A DNA stretch of 64,000 nt from Mangrovibacter plantisponsor. Lineage in GTDB: Bacteria; Pseudomonadota; Gammaproteobacteria; Enterobacterales; Enterobacteriaceae. The stretch covers positions 62,001 to 126,000 of the forward strand of contig NZ_QGTS01000012.1 in NCBI RefSeq assembly GCF_003182475.1. Reading direction: 5' to 3'. Shown piece by piece: positions 1 through 10,062 of this stretch. The notes under the pieces were generated by a model, which was not told the DNA's origin, did no database searches, and saw nothing but the letters and a program-made list of their open reading frames with translations. Position numbers and translations under genes: made by a program. Position 1 is the first letter of the stretch. Each line of letters begins with the position of its first letter.

Positions 1-377
1 GCGGAGTACACCAGGCTCAAAAGTGTATAGGTCACACAGGCATAGATAATCTTGCCCGTCGGCCCCACATCCGGGACATAAAACGTTATCAGGCAACTCA
101 CACCAAAAGGAATGGCAAACCACAGTAACCACGGGCGAAAACGCCCATGTCGGGTACGTGTTCGGTCAACAATGGCGCCAATACAAGGGTCAGTAATTGC
201 ATCAATGGCCCGCACCACCAGAAACATCGTGCCCATAATCGCGGCAGGTAACCCAAACACATCGGTATAGAACCAGGCCAGAAACAGCGTTGCTGTTTGC
301 CAGACCAGCGCGCTGGCCATATCACCGAACCCATAGCCAATTTTATCTTTCAATGTAAGAACCGGCACAGTATTCAT
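1..377 (-). CDS. GPH-family sugar:cation symporter, N-terminal part
   Basis: This is the first 125 codons of an inner-membrane transporter that continues beyond the left edge. The translation opens MNTVPVLTLKDKIGYGFGDM and carries the hallmarks of the glycoside-pentoside-hexuronide family (MelB, YicJ type). These are a DAITDP acidic motif at the end of the second membrane segment, where MelB binds its coupling cation, followed by a cytoplasmic loop with RTRTRHGRFRPW. The start at 377 has a GGTGGAG ribosome site seven bases upstream. Substrate cannot be read from this fragment: glycosides, pentosides and hexuronides are all possible. No enzyme gene remains in view beside it, and ppsA downstream has its own terminator and promoter, so the two are separate units. 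Confidence 0.85.
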   Translation of the reverse strand, partial: MNTVPVLTLKDKIGYGFGDMASALVWQTATLFLAWFYTDVFGLPAAIMGTMFLVVRAIDAITDPCIGAIVDRTRTRHGRFRPWLLWFAIPFGVSCLITFYVPDVGPTGKIIYACVTYTLLSLVYS

Positions 378-579
378 GATGCTCCACCTTTCGTCAGCGG
401 GGCTCCTTAAGCCTTCATGTTGCAGGACCTGGGAGCCTGTTGTTTTTGTTGTTTGTGGGTAACACTCAGGTACGCGGTAACTATTTCGCAGCAGGCAAGA
501 AACAACAATTGCCGAAATTTATCCGGCTATTATGTTTTTTTGCTTAAAAGGTATAAGTGTGAAGTGGCGCGAGGTGTGG

Positions 580-614
580 AAAAGAAAAACGCCATGCAAA
601 TGCATGGCGTTTTA
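580..614 (-). terminator. Rho-independent terminator of ppsA
   Basis: A perfect hairpin ACGCCATGCA/TGCATGGCGT lies just past the ppsA stop. Read on the minus strand it is followed by TTTTTCTTTT, a good U-tract. Confidence 0.85.
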
Positions 615-635
615 CATAACAAGACAACGTGGCGG

Positions 636-3014
636 TTACTTGGCAAGTTCAGCCAGATTAAGCCAGGTTTGCACCACTGTATCCGGGTTAAGTGACAGGC
701 TGTCTATGCCCTGTTCCATCAACCAGGCGGCAAAATCCTCGTGGTCAGAAGGCCCCTGCCCACAAATACCGACATATTTACCCTGTTTCTTCGCAGCTTT
801 AATCGCCATAGCGAGCAGCGCTTTCACTGCATCATTACGCTCATCAAACAACTCAGAAACTACCCCGGAATCCCTGTCCAGGCCAAGAGCCAACTGAGTC
901 ATATCATTTGAACCGATGGAGAAACCATCAAAGTGCTCAAGGAACGCCTCTGCCAGCAGTGCATTTGACGGAATTTCACACATCATTATCACTTTCAGGC
1001 CATTATCACCCCGTTTGAGCCCCTGACTTGCCAGTTCATCAACCACAGCTTTCGCCTGGTCAACGGTGCGAACAAAGGGGATCATCACTTCAACGTTGGT
1101 CAGCCCCATCGTATTGCGTACACGCTTGACGGCCTCGCATTCAAGAGCAAAGCATGCTTTGAAATTCGGCGAAACATAGCGCCCGGCGCCACGGAAACCC
1201 AGCATCGGGTTTTCTTCATGGGGTTCATAACGTTCTCCCCCCACCAGGTTGGCATACTCATTGGATTTAAAATCTGACAAACGCACAATCACGCGTTTCG
1301 GCCAAAACGCAGCGGCAAGCGTGGCAATGCCTTCCGTTAGCCGGCCAACATAAAACTCAACCGGGGAATCATACCCTTTCATAAGCTCACGGATTTCTGC
1401 CTGCAATGCAGGTTCTTGCTGATCGAACTCAAGCAATGCCCGCGGGTGCACGCCAATCATACGGTTGATGATAAATTCCAGGCGAGCCAGACCTACACCT
1501 TCATTAGGCAGGCAGGCAAAGTCAAACGCCCGGTCCGGGTTACCAACGTTCATCATGATTTTCAAAGGTAAATCAGGCATGGTATCTACACTGGAACTGT
1601 TCACGGAGAAATCCAGCAGATCCGAATACACGTAACCGGTGTCACCTTCAGCACAGGATACCGTAACCCGCTGACCATTCTTCAGCCGCTCCGTTGCGTC
1701 GCCACAACCCACTACCGCCGGGATCCCCAGTTCACGCGCAATAATTGCTGCGTGGCAGGTCCGCCCGCCACGGTTTGTCACAATCGCGGCGGCCTTCTTC
1801 ATAATGGGTTCCCAGTCCGGGTCGGTCATATCCGTTACCAGCACATCACCAGCTTCAACCCGGTTCATTTCACTGATGTCGTGGATAACCTTGACACTTC
1901 CCGCACCAATACGCTGGCCAATTGCACGCCCTTCCACCAGAACATTGCCCTGGGAATGCAGCGTATAACGCTCCATCACTTTGTTACGCGAGCGAACCGT
2001 TTCAGGGCGGGCCTGGACAATAAACAATTCACCGGTGTGGCCATCTTTCGCCCATTCAATGTCCATTGGGCGGCCATAGTGCTGCTCAATCAGCAGCGCC
2101 TGATGCGCCAGCGCTTCAACTTCTTCACGGCTCAGGCAATAAACCGACTGCTGCTCTGGTGCCACATCTTCAATGCGCACCTGCTTACCATGTTCCTGCG
2201 TTTCGCCATAGACCATGCGCACTTTTTTCGACCCCAGGGTGCGGCGCACAATAGCCGGACGCCCTGCATTCAGAGTAGGTTTATGCACATAGAATTCATC
2301 AGGGTTGACCGCGCCCTGCACCACCATTTCCCCCAACCCCCAGGCGGCAGTAATAAATACCACCTGGTCGAAACCGGATTCCGTATCAATAGAGAACATC
2401 ACCCCGGAGGCCGCAAGGTCTGAGCGCACCATGCGTTGCACCCCGGCAGACAAAGCAACACCACGGTGGTCATACCCCTGATGTACCCGGTAGGAAATGG
2501 CGCGGTCGTTGAACAACGATGCAAACACATGTTTTACCGCAACCATTACGGCATCAATGCCCTGCACATTCAGGAAAGTTTCTTGTTGCCCGGCAAACGA
2601 AGCATCAGGCATATCTTCTGCCGTTGCCGATGAACGAACAGCAAAAGACGCTTTATCGTTATCAGCCGCAAGCTGGGTATAAGCGCCGCGAATCGCCTCT
2701 TCCAGTGCGGGTGGGAAGGGTGTTTCGACAATCCACTGCCGAATTGCAGAGCCTGCTTTTGCAAGTGCCTGCACATCATCTATATCGGTTTCATCCAGCA
2801 GAGCATAGATGCGCTGGTTGACACCACTTTGATCCAAAAACTGGTTAAAAGCATCGGCCGTTGTCGCGAACCCGTTAGGAACGCAAACCCCCGAACCGGA
2901 AAGGTTGGTAATCATCTCACCCAGGGAGGCGTTTTTCCCCCCAACCTTTTCTACGTCGTTCATGCCAAGCTGGTTATACCAAAGAACGAGCGGTGACACA
3001 CCATGATTGGACAT
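636..3014 (-). CDS. ppsA: Phosphoenolpyruvate synthase
   Basis: PpsA makes PEP from pyruvate with ATP going to AMP and phosphate, the entry step of gluconeogenesis from three-carbon compounds. The product is 792 residues, the length of the E. coli enzyme. An N-terminal ATP-grasp-like PEP/pyruvate-binding domain covers about residues 17-350. The mobile phosphohistidine domain holds the catalytic His of GGRTCHAAI near residue 421. The C-terminal PEP-binding barrel ends with [10 protein letters not shown]. The frame stays open 20 codons further upstream, but the start at 3014 (MSNHGVSPL) matches the family and has AAGGA before it. It is divergent from ppsR, whose product inactivates and reactivates PpsA by reversible phosphorylation. 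A Cra box lies about 210 bases upstream. Confidence 0.97.
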   Translation of the reverse strand: MSNHGVSPLVLWYNQLGMNDVEKVGGKNASLGEMITNLSGSGVCVPNGFATTADAFNQFLDQSGVNQRIYALLDETDIDDVQALAKAGSAIRQWIVETPFPPALEEAIRGAYTQLAADNDKASFAVRSSATAEDMPDASFAGQQETFLNVQGIDAVMVAVKHVFASLFNDRAISYRVHQGYDHRGVALSAGVQRMVRSDLAASGVMFSIDTESGFDQVVFITAAWGLGEMVVQGAVNPDEFYVHKPTLNAGRPAIVRRTLGSKKVRMVYGETQEHGKQVRIEDVAPEQQSVYCLSREEVEALAHQALLIEQHYGRPMDIEWAKDGHTGELFIVQARPETVRSRNKVMERYTLHSQGNVLVEGRAIGQRIGAGSVKVIHDISEMNRVEAGDVLVTDMTDPDWEPIMKKAAAIVTNRGGRTCHAAIIARELGIPAVVGCGDATERLKNGQRVTVSCAEGDTGYVYSDLLDFSVNSSSVDTMPDLPLKIMMNVGNPDRAFDFACLPNEGVGLARLEFIINRMIGVHPRALLEFDQQEPALQAEIRELMKGYDSPVEFYVGRLTEGIATLAAAFWPKRVIVRLSDFKSNEYANLVGGERYEPHEENPMLGFRGAGRYVSPNFKACFALECEAVKRVRNTMGLTNVEVMIPFVRTVDQAKAVVDELASQGLKRGDNGLKVIMMCEIPSNALLAEAFLEHFDGFSIGSNDMTQLALGLDRDSGVVSELFDERNDAVKALLAMAIKAAKKQGKYVGICGQGPSDHEDFAAWLMEQGIDSLSLNPDTVVQTWLNLAELAK

Positions 3015-3667
3015 CGAAACAATCCTTTTTTGATTATGAACAGGTACAGAAATAATGGAAATGTTCAGGCTCATTCACTGATCTCTAATCAATCAGATGT
3101 TTCTATTGAGTTAGTGACAACACAAACAAAAACATCTTTCCAGAAATCACCAGCCGGACGCTGCTTATTTTGAATGGGCCACAAATTTAGTCTGGCACAA
3201 TTATTGGAGAGTTAAAAACAGTGAATCGTTCAAGCAAATAAAAAACAATCATTTCAGAACAACCTTAAATAGATGAAATGCCCCAGACCAGGAAAATAAA
3301 CAGCCGGTATTATTTGCACGCAAATCAACAGGATAAAAAATGAAACGCATCATTCATTTTTATTAAAAATACTGTTTCTCTTTTATTAAAGCTATAATTA
3401 AATTCTCAAAAAACCAGAATAAACAACGATCTATTTATTAGTTACCCTAAGCACCAACTATAGCACCCGTGGCTATTCTCATTTGCCCATGACAATTTTT
3501 CACATCCCGATTATAGGGTAACCGCTATGAAAACGTTGGCAGGACTATGGTAATGCACTCACCACGCAGCTCCGTGAGGAGTACGAGGAATTTCACGGGA
3601 AAAACTCACACCCTGAGAGGTTTTCCTTTATGCTTTATCCTGTAAAAACTACCAGGATACGCAAAGA
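3015..3667. other. ppsA-ppsR divergent control region
   Basis: This 653-base AT-rich gap separates the two divergent genes. It holds the Cra box at 3220-3233. Nearer ppsR it has a very short frame (MKTLAGLW, 3527-3553) whose stop TAA overlaps an ATG opening a second 30-codon frame. Two small hairpins follow: CTCC/GGAG at 3570-3581 and GGAAAA...TTTTCC at 3598-3626. I could not assign -10 and -35 boxes with confidence. Confidence 0.6.
3220..3233 (+). promoter_or_regulatory. Cra (FruR) operator of ppsA
   Basis: AGTGAATCGTTCAA fits the Cra consensus RSTGAAWCSNTHHW at every position. Cra is the known activator of ppsA in E. coli, binding upstream of the promoter when fructose phosphates are low. 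The site faces the ppsA start about 210 bases away. Confidence 0.85.
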
Positions 3668-4498
3668 GTGAATATACCAAACCGACATGTTTTTTATATT
3701 TCAGATGGTACTGCAATTACAGCGGAAGTGCTTGGTCATGCGGTAATGTCGCAGTTCCCGGTAAGCGTACACAGTGTAACCCTGCCATTTGTTGAAACAG
3801 AACTACGGGCCCGCGCGGTGAAGGAACAAATTGATGCTATTTACCAGCAAACAGGTTGCAGGCCGTTAGTGTTCTATTCCATTGTTTTGCCAGAGATACG
3901 CACCATTATTTTGCAAAGTGCAGGCTTCTGCCAGGACATTGTCCAGGCACTCGTCGCACCGCTTCAGCAAGAACTTGAAGTTGACCCGGTGCCAATCGCT
4001 CACCGTACACACGGGCTGAACCCGGCTAATCTTGGTAAATACGATGCCCGTATTGCCGCAATTGATTACACGCTGGCTCATGATGACGGTATCTCGATGC
4101 GCAACCTCGACCAGGCACAGGTTATTTTGCTGGGCGTGTCGCGTTGTGGGAAAACCCCCACCAGTCTTTATCTGGCAATGCAGTTTGGGATTCGTGCCGC
4201 CAACTACCCTTTTATTGCCGATGATATGGATAACCTGCGCCTGCCAGCAGAATTACAGCCTCTACGCTCGCGCCTGTTTGGCCTTACCATCAACCCCGAG
4301 CGGCTGGCCGCTATCCGAGAGGAACGCCGTGAAAACAGCCGCTATGCATCGTTGCGCCAGTGCCGTATGGAAGTCGCGGAGGTCGAAGCGCTTTATCGTA
4401 AGCATCAAATCAGGTACATCAACAGTACCAACTATTCCGTGGAAGAAATCGCAACCAAGATCCTTGATTTAATGGGACTGAACAGGCGTATGTACTAA
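3668..4498 (+). CDS. ppsR: PEP synthetase regulatory protein (bifunctional kinase/phosphorylase)
   Basis: PpsR controls PpsA by ADP-dependent phosphorylation of a threonine next to the catalytic histidine, and by phosphate-dependent removal of that group. The 276-residue product starts at GTG (AGGA 11 bases upstream) and reads [20 protein letters not shown]. The P-loop-like [11 protein letters not shown] near residue 155 is the family's nucleotide site, and conserved blocks such as [20 protein letters not shown] are present. E. coli PpsR has 277 residues. The last codons overlap the TrpR operator of aroH, so the end of this gene doubles as the aroH promoter region. Confidence 0.95.
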   Translation: MNIPNRHVFYISDGTAITAEVLGHAVMSQFPVSVHSVTLPFVETELRARAVKEQIDAIYQQTGCRPLVFYSIVLPEIRTIILQSAGFCQDIVQALVAPLQQELEVDPVPIAHRTHGLNPANLGKYDARIAAIDYTLAHDDGISMRNLDQAQVILLGVSRCGKTPTSLYLAMQFGIRAANYPFIADDMDNLRLPAELQPLRSRLFGLTINPERLAAIREERRENSRYASLRQCRMEVAEVEALYRKHQIRYINSTNYSVEEIATKILDLMGLNRRMY

Positions 4499-4509
4499 CA
4501 AACTAGTTC
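4492..4509. promoter_or_regulatory. TrpR operator of aroH, overlapping the ppsR stop
   Basis: GTACTAACAAACTAGTTC matches the trp operator (GNACTAGTTAACTAGTNC). The right half AACTAGT is perfect and the left half GTACTA is intact. The ppsR TAA stop lies inside it. A possible -35 (TTGATT, 4464-4469) and -10 (TATGTA, 4489-4494) place the operator on the -10, as expected for repression. The spacing of 19 is long, so the promoter boxes are less sure than the operator. Confidence 0.82.
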
Positions 4510-4612
4510 ACTGGTACCTATTATTGTGACATACTGTGGGTTTAACTGCACAGCCAGTTTATCGATTTTGCTGAAGGCGGTATCGCCAACCAGCCCAGTA
4601 TTGAGATTGTAA

Positions 4613-5668
4613 ATGAATAAAACAGATGAATTGCGCATAGCGCAAATTGGCTTTCTGGTCACACCGGATGAACTTAGCCAGCGTTACCCGGTAACAGAGC
4701 CCCTCGCACACCATATTACACATTCCCGCCAACGTATTGAGCGTATCCTCTCTGGTAAGGACTCCCGGTTGCTGGTGATTGTCGGCCCCTGCTCAGTACA
4801 TTCCCCTGACGCCGCACTGGACTACGCTCGCAGGCTAAAAATTTTGCGTGATCAGTACCAGGATACCCTGGAAGTAGTGATGCGCACCTACTTCGAGAAA
4901 CCGCGAACTGTCATTGGCTGGAAAGGGCTGATTTCAGACCCGGACCTCAATGGTAGCTGCCGCGTAAATAAAGGCCTTGAACTGGCACGCAAGTTCTTGC
5001 ATGAGGTCAATCTTCTTGGGTTACCTGCAGCAACGGAATTCCTTGATATGGTGGTTGGGCAATATATTGCCGATTTGATCAGTTGGGGAGCCATTGGTGC
5101 CCGCACGACAGAAAGCCAGGTACACCGTGAAATGGCTTCAGCGCTGTCCTGCCCGGTTGGTTTTAAAAATGGGACAGACGGTAATACACAAATTGCTATT
5201 GATGCCATTCGTGCCGCACGTGCCAGCCATATGTTTTTGTCCCCTGACAAACACGGCAAGATGGTAGTCTACCAAACCAGTGGTAATCCTTACGGGCACA
5301 TAATTTTACGTGGTGGTAAACAACCCAACTTTTACCCTGAGGATATCGACGCGGCCAGCAGTGCACTGGGAAATTTCGAATTGCCGCAGCGGTTAGTGGT
5401 TGATTTCAGCCATGGAAATTGCCAGAAACAACACCGCCGCCAGTTGGATGTTGCTCAGAATATTTGCCAGCAAATTCGCGACGGTTCAACGGCAATTGCA
5501 GGTGTCATGGCTGAGAGCTTTATTGAACCCGGCAACCAGGCGATTGAGCCTGGTAAACCGTTAGTTTATGGCCAGTCCATCACTGACCCGTGCCTGGGCT
5601 GGGAAGATACCGAAACACTACTGGCCATGTTGTCCGATGCGGTGAAGCACCGGTTAAACAAACCCTGA
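4613..5668 (+). CDS. aroH: DAHP synthase, Trp-sensitive isozyme
   Basis: The enzyme joins PEP and erythrose 4-phosphate to DAHP, the first step of the shikimate pathway. The 351-residue sequence is a class I DAHP synthase: LLVIVGPCSVH (substrate and metal region), the R-T-Y-F-EKPRT block, KGLISDPDLNGS, GARTTESQVHREMASALSCP, GFKNGTDGN, and DFSHGNCQKQHRRQ with the metal-binding histidine. It fits AroH rather than AroF or AroG because of its place after ppsR and the TrpR operator at its promoter. The ribosome site before ATG is weak (GAGATTGTAA). Production should fall when tryptophan is plentiful. Confidence 0.95.
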   Translation: MNKTDELRIAQIGFLVTPDELSQRYPVTEPLAHHITHSRQRIERILSGKDSRLLVIVGPCSVHSPDAALDYARRLKILRDQYQDTLEVVMRTYFEKPRTVIGWKGLISDPDLNGSCRVNKGLELARKFLHEVNLLGLPAATEFLDMVVGQYIADLISWGAIGARTTESQVHREMASALSCPVGFKNGTDGNTQIAIDAIRAARASHMFLSPDKHGKMVVYQTSGNPYGHIILRGGKQPNFYPEDIDAASSALGNFELPQRLVVDFSHGNCQKQHRRQLDVAQNICQQIRDGSTAIAGVMAESFIEPGNQAIEPGKPLVYGQSITDPCLGWEDTETLLAMLSDAVKHRLNKP

Positions 5669-5677
5669 AGCCATGCT

Positions 5678-5696
5678 GTCAGCTTGAACAGCTGAC
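5678..5696. terminator. Hairpin between convergent aroH and selO
   Basis: GTCAGCT-TGAAC-AGCTGAC forms a perfect 7-bp stem and begins at the selO stop codon. It lies 10 bases after aroH. Neither side has a strong U-tract, so termination is inferred from position. Confidence 0.4.
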
Positions 5697-7133
5697 TTCA
5701 AGCCGCCTTCCCCAGTCGGGTGGGCGTTTTACATAATCATCCCCCCGGTCAGTGAACGGGTTGCGCAACACCGCAAGCAGGCGATTCATTTCGCCTGCAT
5801 CACCTTGTTCTGCTGCTTCAATAGCACGTTGTGCCAGCCAGTTACGCAGCACCACGGCCGGATTGACAGCCTGCATCCTGTTCTGGCGTTCAGCATCATC
5901 CAGTGGCTCCATCTGTAAGCGCTGCCGGTAACGGGCAAACCACGAATCAAAGGCAGCACGGTCAATAAATTCATCACGCAGTGGTGACAGAGCCGATCCT
6001 TTCTCTGTATGGCTGAGTAACCGAAAAGTTCTTGTATAGTCACTCCCTTCCCGGGTCATTAAGCTAAATAACTCCGCCAGAAGAGGGTTATCTTCGGCCT
6101 GGACATGAGTGAACCCCAGTTTGGCGCGCATCTGGCTTGCCCAGGCCTGTTGCAAGTGCTGCCCATATGTGTCCAGTACCGTATTCAGTGTATCGGCGCT
6201 AATAAAGGGTGACAGCGTCTGCGCCAGGCGTTGCAGGTTCCACAGGCCAACTCCGGGTTGGTTTTCAAACGAATAGCGGCCCTGATAATCAGAATGGTTA
6301 CAAATAAAACCCGGCTGGTAATCATCCATAAAACCCCAGGGGCCATAATCAATAGTCAGCCCCAGAATCGACATATTATCTGTATTCATCACACCATGAG
6401 AAAAACCGCAGCATTGCCATTGCGCAATTAGCCTGGCTGTGCGGGCAACCACGTCCTCAAACCATAACCGCCATTTATCTTGCTCCGGTTCATCCTGCAA
6501 ATGGGGCCAGTGCCGCGCAACCACGTGCTCAGCAAGCCGCCGGACATTCTCTGGTTCACGCCGGTAATAAAAATGCTCAAAGTGACCAAAGCGCACATGG
6601 CTTTCGGCAAGGCGCATCATCATAGCACCTTTTTCAGGCCGCTCCCGGTATACCGGGGTTTCGCTGATAACCATGCTCAGTGCGCGTGTGGAGGGGATCC
6701 CGAGATAGTGCATCGCCTCTGAAGCCAGGCATTCACGCACGGTTGAACGAATAACCGCCCGGCCATCACCCATGCGTGAGAATGGCGTTAACCCGGCGCC
6801 TTTCAGGTGCCACTCAAGTTGCCGCCCGTCATCCAGTTGCTGTTCGCCCAACAACAGCCCGCGCCCGTCGCCCAGTTGCCCGGCCCAAACACCAAACTGG
6901 TGACCGCTGTATACCTGAGCAACCGGCAGCATGCCAGGCAGCAATGCTTCTCCGCCCCACACTCCGGCAGGCCCGCTATAGTTGAATAAATCATCTGCCA
7001 GCCCCAGTTCTGCTGCCAGTTCGCTGTTATGCCATAACAAACGTGCAGACAACAAAGGTTGTGGGGTGACTTGCTGCGAAAAGCCTGGCAATAAATCATG
7101 CCAGGCATGGGTAAATACAGGTTGTTCAGCCAT
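5679..7133 (-). CDS. selO: Protein adenylyltransferase SelO (YdiU)
   Basis: SelO is a pseudokinase-fold enzyme that transfers AMP from ATP to serine, threonine or tyrosine of target proteins and is linked to redox stress. The 484 residues include [29 protein letters not shown] (nucleotide-binding glycine region), [29 protein letters not shown] with the metal/catalytic Asp region, and [11 protein letters not shown]. The C-terminal EVSCSS carries cysteine where many eukaryotic homologues have selenocysteine. The start has a strong GGAGGG ribosome site. E. coli has hemP-like ydiE between aroH and this gene; it is absent here. Confidence 0.95.
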   Translation of the reverse strand: MAEQPVFTHAWHDLLPGFSQQVTPQPLLSARLLWHNSELAAELGLADDLFNYSGPAGVWGGEALLPGMLPVAQVYSGHQFGVWAGQLGDGRGLLLGEQQLDDGRQLEWHLKGAGLTPFSRMGDGRAVIRSTVRECLASEAMHYLGIPSTRALSMVISETPVYRERPEKGAMMMRLAESHVRFGHFEHFYYRREPENVRRLAEHVVARHWPHLQDEPEQDKWRLWFEDVVARTARLIAQWQCCGFSHGVMNTDNMSILGLTIDYGPWGFMDDYQPGFICNHSDYQGRYSFENQPGVGLWNLQRLAQTLSPFISADTLNTVLDTYGQHLQQAWASQMRAKLGFTHVQAEDNPLLAELFSLMTREGSDYTRTFRLLSHTEKGSALSPLRDEFIDRAAFDSWFARYRQRLQMEPLDDAERQNRMQAVNPAVVLRNWLAQRAIEAAEQGDAGEMNRLLAVLRNPFTDRGDDYVKRPPDWGRRLEVSCSS

Positions 7134-7188
7134 AGGCCCTCCTGCCTATAGTGTAGTGGCAGTTGCGCCGGCTAAATACGGGCAATTA

Positions 7189-7917
7189 TCAGGGGTATAA
7201 GGGATTACCATACAGCAACAACATCAGGTTCTCTGGTATTACCGGGGGCCAGAGCGCACCCTGCATGGCTGTAAACGGTAAAGGGCGAGTACGGGTAAAA
7301 CTTTTTTCGTCATCAATGCCATTGATGACTAACCCATGGCAGGCAGAACCCACCTGGTTAAGGATGGCGTACATCACTGGAAGGAAAGAAGCCTTTTTAA
7401 GGCAAGACTGAATGAACTGCTTATCCAGCATAATGGCATTAAATTGCCGCTGAAAAATCAGCTGTCCTGAAGTATGACCAGCACCATAATTTAGCAATGC
7501 CAGTAAAAAGTGACGCTCAAGTGAGGAAAAAAGATTCGCTAAATAATGGTCGCCAGATGCAATAAATTGCTCTGTTATTCCCAAATGCAGCCCTGGAATA
7601 CTGGTTAAATAACCGACAAGACTTTCATCCGATAAAATACAACGAGCACTATTCTGCTCAACCGGCATCCATATCACCAGACGATGCTTTAAAAACACAG
7701 ACTGGCAACTGCGTAATAATGATACTTTTTCATCCAGAAGCTGGCTGTGCTGGAAGGGAGATAACCTGGTACTGACCAGAGCCTCAGGCATCTGTACGAC
7801 GCCATCTTCAGTTACAAAGCGGGTGACCAGTTCAACGCCATACAGAGACCCATCGCTCCGCCTGAGTGGCTGGAACAAGCACTGAGAATAGTATGCGCAC
7901 TCCAGAGTCACGACCAT
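7189..7917 (-). CDS. ydiV: Degenerate EAL-domain regulator, anti-FlhD4C2 factor
   Basis: The 242-residue product resembles YdiV (RflP) of E. coli and Salmonella. That protein does not hydrolyse cyclic di-GMP. It binds FlhD, prevents flagellar class II transcription and directs FlhDC to ClpXP. The catalytic EAL triad is replaced by VELVTRF and the DDFGTG block is missing, while fold-marking stretches such as LLNYGAGHTS, AIMLDKQFIQS and the final ALWPP region remain. Similarity to E. coli YdiV is moderate, typical for this fast-changing protein. It lies between selO (55 bases downstream) and nlpC, as in E. coli. With the chemoreceptor and EAL genes further right it suggests a motile host. Confidence 0.85.
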   Translation of the reverse strand: MVVTLECAYYSQCLFQPLRRSDGSLYGVELVTRFVTEDGVVQMPEALVSTRLSPFQHSQLLDEKVSLLRSCQSVFLKHRLVIWMPVEQNSARCILSDESLVGYLTSIPGLHLGITEQFIASGDHYLANLFSSLERHFLLALLNYGAGHTSGQLIFQRQFNAIMLDKQFIQSCLKKASFLPVMYAILNQVGSACHGLVINGIDDEKSFTRTRPLPFTAMQGALWPPVIPENLMLLLYGNPLYP

Positions 7918-8212
7918 GGCAACAGTTCCACTACCCGGTGGTTTGCTTCATCCTGACTGAAACAGGGACAGAATTCAATCGTGTAACCGGTTTTCTCGCC
8001 ACCCGCATTCTCCCCTGCAGGCATTCGGTTTTTTGCCGCAATTTGCAGCTAACAGAAGAAGCAGGCATTAAATTGAAGAGTGGCTGGCAGGTAAATAACA
8101 AAAAACAGCCACTGAGAACCGCAACCAATAACCCCGCATAAGGGCAAATGAAGGACACACAGTATTAGGATTTGTAACCTGAATTAAAAGTGTTTGTATT
8201 GCCACGAATGAG

Positions 8213-8677
8213 TTAAATGCGCCTGGCTTGCCAGTATTTCTCTCGCCAATAAACATTATTCAGAGATGAGCGCATAACACCATGGCTACTGGAGGCATGA
8301 ATGAACTGATTATCGGTATCATAGATACCAACATGTAAACCTTCTTCACCAGAGCCGGTTTTAAAGAAAATCAGATCACCCGGTAATAATTCGTCTTTAT
8401 CAATACGGGTGCCAATTTGTGCCTGAGCCCTGGTACTACGCGGTAGTTGAAGTGCAAACTGGTCACGAAAAGTTAATTGCACGAATGCTGAGCAATCAAT
8501 ACCTTGCCTGGATATTCCGCCATAACGATAAGGTGTTCCCCGCCATTCACTTAATTGTGAATCAAGCCTGGCAATAACCATAATAGGGTCAGATAACTGG
8601 CCCGCAGGTGCAGGCGCACGGTGGTGACTGCACCCAACTAATAATAAAGATAACAGGACAAGCCCCCATAATTTCAT
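8213..8677 (-). CDS. nlpC: NlpC/P60-family lipoprotein hydrolase
   Basis: This is a 154-residue lipoprotein whose signal peptide ends in the lipobox LLVGC. It is followed by an NlpC/P60 cysteine peptidase domain of the kind that cuts cell-wall peptides. The catalytic Cys lies in GIDCSAFVQL, the first His in LHVGIYD, and the second polar residue in FIHASSSHGV. The length equals E. coli NlpC. It precedes ydiV by 295 bases, in which I see no gene, and follows btuD by 81 bases. Confidence 0.93.
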   Translation of the reverse strand: MKLWGLVLLSLLLVGCSHHRAPAPAGQLSDPIMVIARLDSQLSEWRGTPYRYGGISRQGIDCSAFVQLTFRDQFALQLPRSTRAQAQIGTRIDKDELLPGDLIFFKTGSGEEGLHVGIYDTDNQFIHASSSHGVMRSSLNNVYWREKYWQARRI

Positions 8678-8758
8678 GACCGGCTGTTGCCTCCAGGCTA
8701 TTTTCTACCAGTGTAATGTAGCTCTTCAGTATTTAATTTGGCAAGCATTTCAACTCGT

Positions 8759-9499
8759 TCAGGAACAAATAAGAACTTTATGGTTATCCACATCAAGCCG
8801 TCGAAATGGCAAAGCATAAACAGTATGCAAATGTTCGGGCGTTAACACTTCACTGGCCTTTCCCCTGGCTACAACGTCGCCTTTCAGCATTAACCAAACC
8901 TGGTGAGCATGTGCCAGTGAGTAATTAAGATCATGGCTGCTCATAATAATCGCCACCCCTTTTTGGGTGAGCTCATTAAGTAAATGCGTGAGAGCCGATT
9001 GCTGGGTAACATCAAGGCTGTTCATTGGTTCATCGAGTAATAACAGCCTGCCAGCCGGATTAATATCCGGGTGGATCTGAGCGATAACGGCAGCCAGACG
9101 CACCCGCTGCCATTCACCGCCCGATAGATTAGCAACTTGCCGCGGCAATTTGTCTGCCAGCCACAATGCATCAATAACCGGAGCCAGTTTTTCCAAAGGG
9201 GCACCATGAGCATGCAGTAACAGGTAGTGCCAGACTGGCATCGCAAACGGGGGAACTTGCTGTTGCGGCAACCATGAGCGCAGCATTCCAAGTTCAGGGC
9301 CGGACCAGGCAGACACAGACTGCCCGGCCAGTTTTACATCACCCGGCCCTTCGCTCATACCAGAAAGACGAGCCAGGAGAGTGCTTTTCCCTGCGCCATT
9401 TGGCCCCACCAGATGCAACCAACATCCCGGTGCAACCCCGGCCGATATTGGTGACAGCCGGCCTTTTTCCGCTACATGGTTTAACGACAGCAGTGACAT
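8759..9499 (-). CDS. btuD: Vitamin B12 ABC transporter, ATP-binding subunit
   Basis: BtuD powers BtuCD-F import of cobalamin across the inner membrane. The 246 residues carry Walker A (GPNGAGKST), a Q-loop around PQQQVPPF, the signature LSGGEWQR, Walker B (LLLLDEPMNSLD) and the switch His in SSHD. The ATG directly abuts the TAG stop of btuE, so translation is probably coupled. The order btuC-btuE-btuD on the minus strand is that of E. coli. Confidence 0.96.
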   Translation of the reverse strand: MSLLSLNHVAEKGRLSPISAGVAPGCWLHLVGPNGAGKSTLLARLSGMSEGPGDVKLAGQSVSAWSGPELGMLRSWLPQQQVPPFAMPVWHYLLLHAHGAPLEKLAPVIDALWLADKLPRQVANLSGGEWQRVRLAAVIAQIHPDINPAGRLLLLDEPMNSLDVTQQSALTHLLNELTQKGVAIIMSSHDLNYSLAHAHQVWLMLKGDVVARGKASEVLTPEHLHTVYALPFRRLDVDNHKVLICS

Positions 9500-10051
9500 C
9501 TATTGTTCCAGAGCACGTTCAATTGCAGCTACCAGTTCTGGCGCATCGGGCAGCATATCGGGAGAGAAGCGCCCGGCCACTTTACCTTGCCGGTCAACCA
9601 GGAATTTTTCAAAGTTCCACAAAATATCACCGGGCTGTTTTGGTGCCCGCCCTTTACTGGCCATTCGATCATAAAAACCGCTGCCTTGTGGTGCCTGAGC
9701 CACAGGAGCCAGAGCAATCAGCTTTTGGTACAACGGATGGCGACGCTCACCGTTAACTTCAATTTTGCTGAACATGGGAAAGGTGACACCATATGTGGTG
9801 CTGCAGAAGGCCTGAATCTCTTGTTCACTGCCAGGTTCCTGTTCCAGAAACTGGTTACACGGGAACCCCAGTACAGCAAACCCCTGGTCTGCATACCGTT
9901 TTTGTAAGGCTTCCAACTGCTCATATTGCGGTGTTAAACCACATTTTGATGCGACATTCACAATCAGCAAGACTTTCCCTTGCCAGGCAGTTAGCGTGCC
10001 GGGCTGCCCATCTATAGTTACGACATCAGTAGTAAGAACATCAGCCTGCAT
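9500..10051 (-). CDS. btuE: Thioredoxin/glutathione peroxidase BtuE
   Basis: The 183-residue protein belongs to the glutathione peroxidase family and reduces hydroperoxides using thioredoxin or glutathione. The peroxidatic Cys sits in NVASKCGLTPQYEQL, followed by GFPCNQFLEQEPG and the conserved DILWNFEKFLVDRQG with the Trp and Asn of the catalytic tetrad. Despite its name it is not needed for B12 uptake in E. coli. It lies between btuC (11 bases upstream) and btuD (zero spacing). Confidence 0.95.
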   Translation of the reverse strand: MQADVLTTDVVTIDGQPGTLTAWQGKVLLIVNVASKCGLTPQYEQLEALQKRYADQGFAVLGFPCNQFLEQEPGSEQEIQAFCSTTYGVTFPMFSKIEVNGERRHPLYQKLIALAPVAQAPQGSGFYDRMASKGRAPKQPGDILWNFEKFLVDRQGKVAGRFSPDMLPDAPELVAAIERALEQ

Positions 10052-10062
10052 CGTTTTCTCCT

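Noticed and set aside
1752-2423. 223-codon frame on the plus strand inside ppsA
   Set aside because: Antisense shadow of a well-supported gene, with a His/Asn-rich product of no known family.
7931-8158. 75-codon minus-strand frame between nlpC and ydiV
   Set aside because: No ribosome site or family; the gap is more likely leader and promoter sequence of ydiV.
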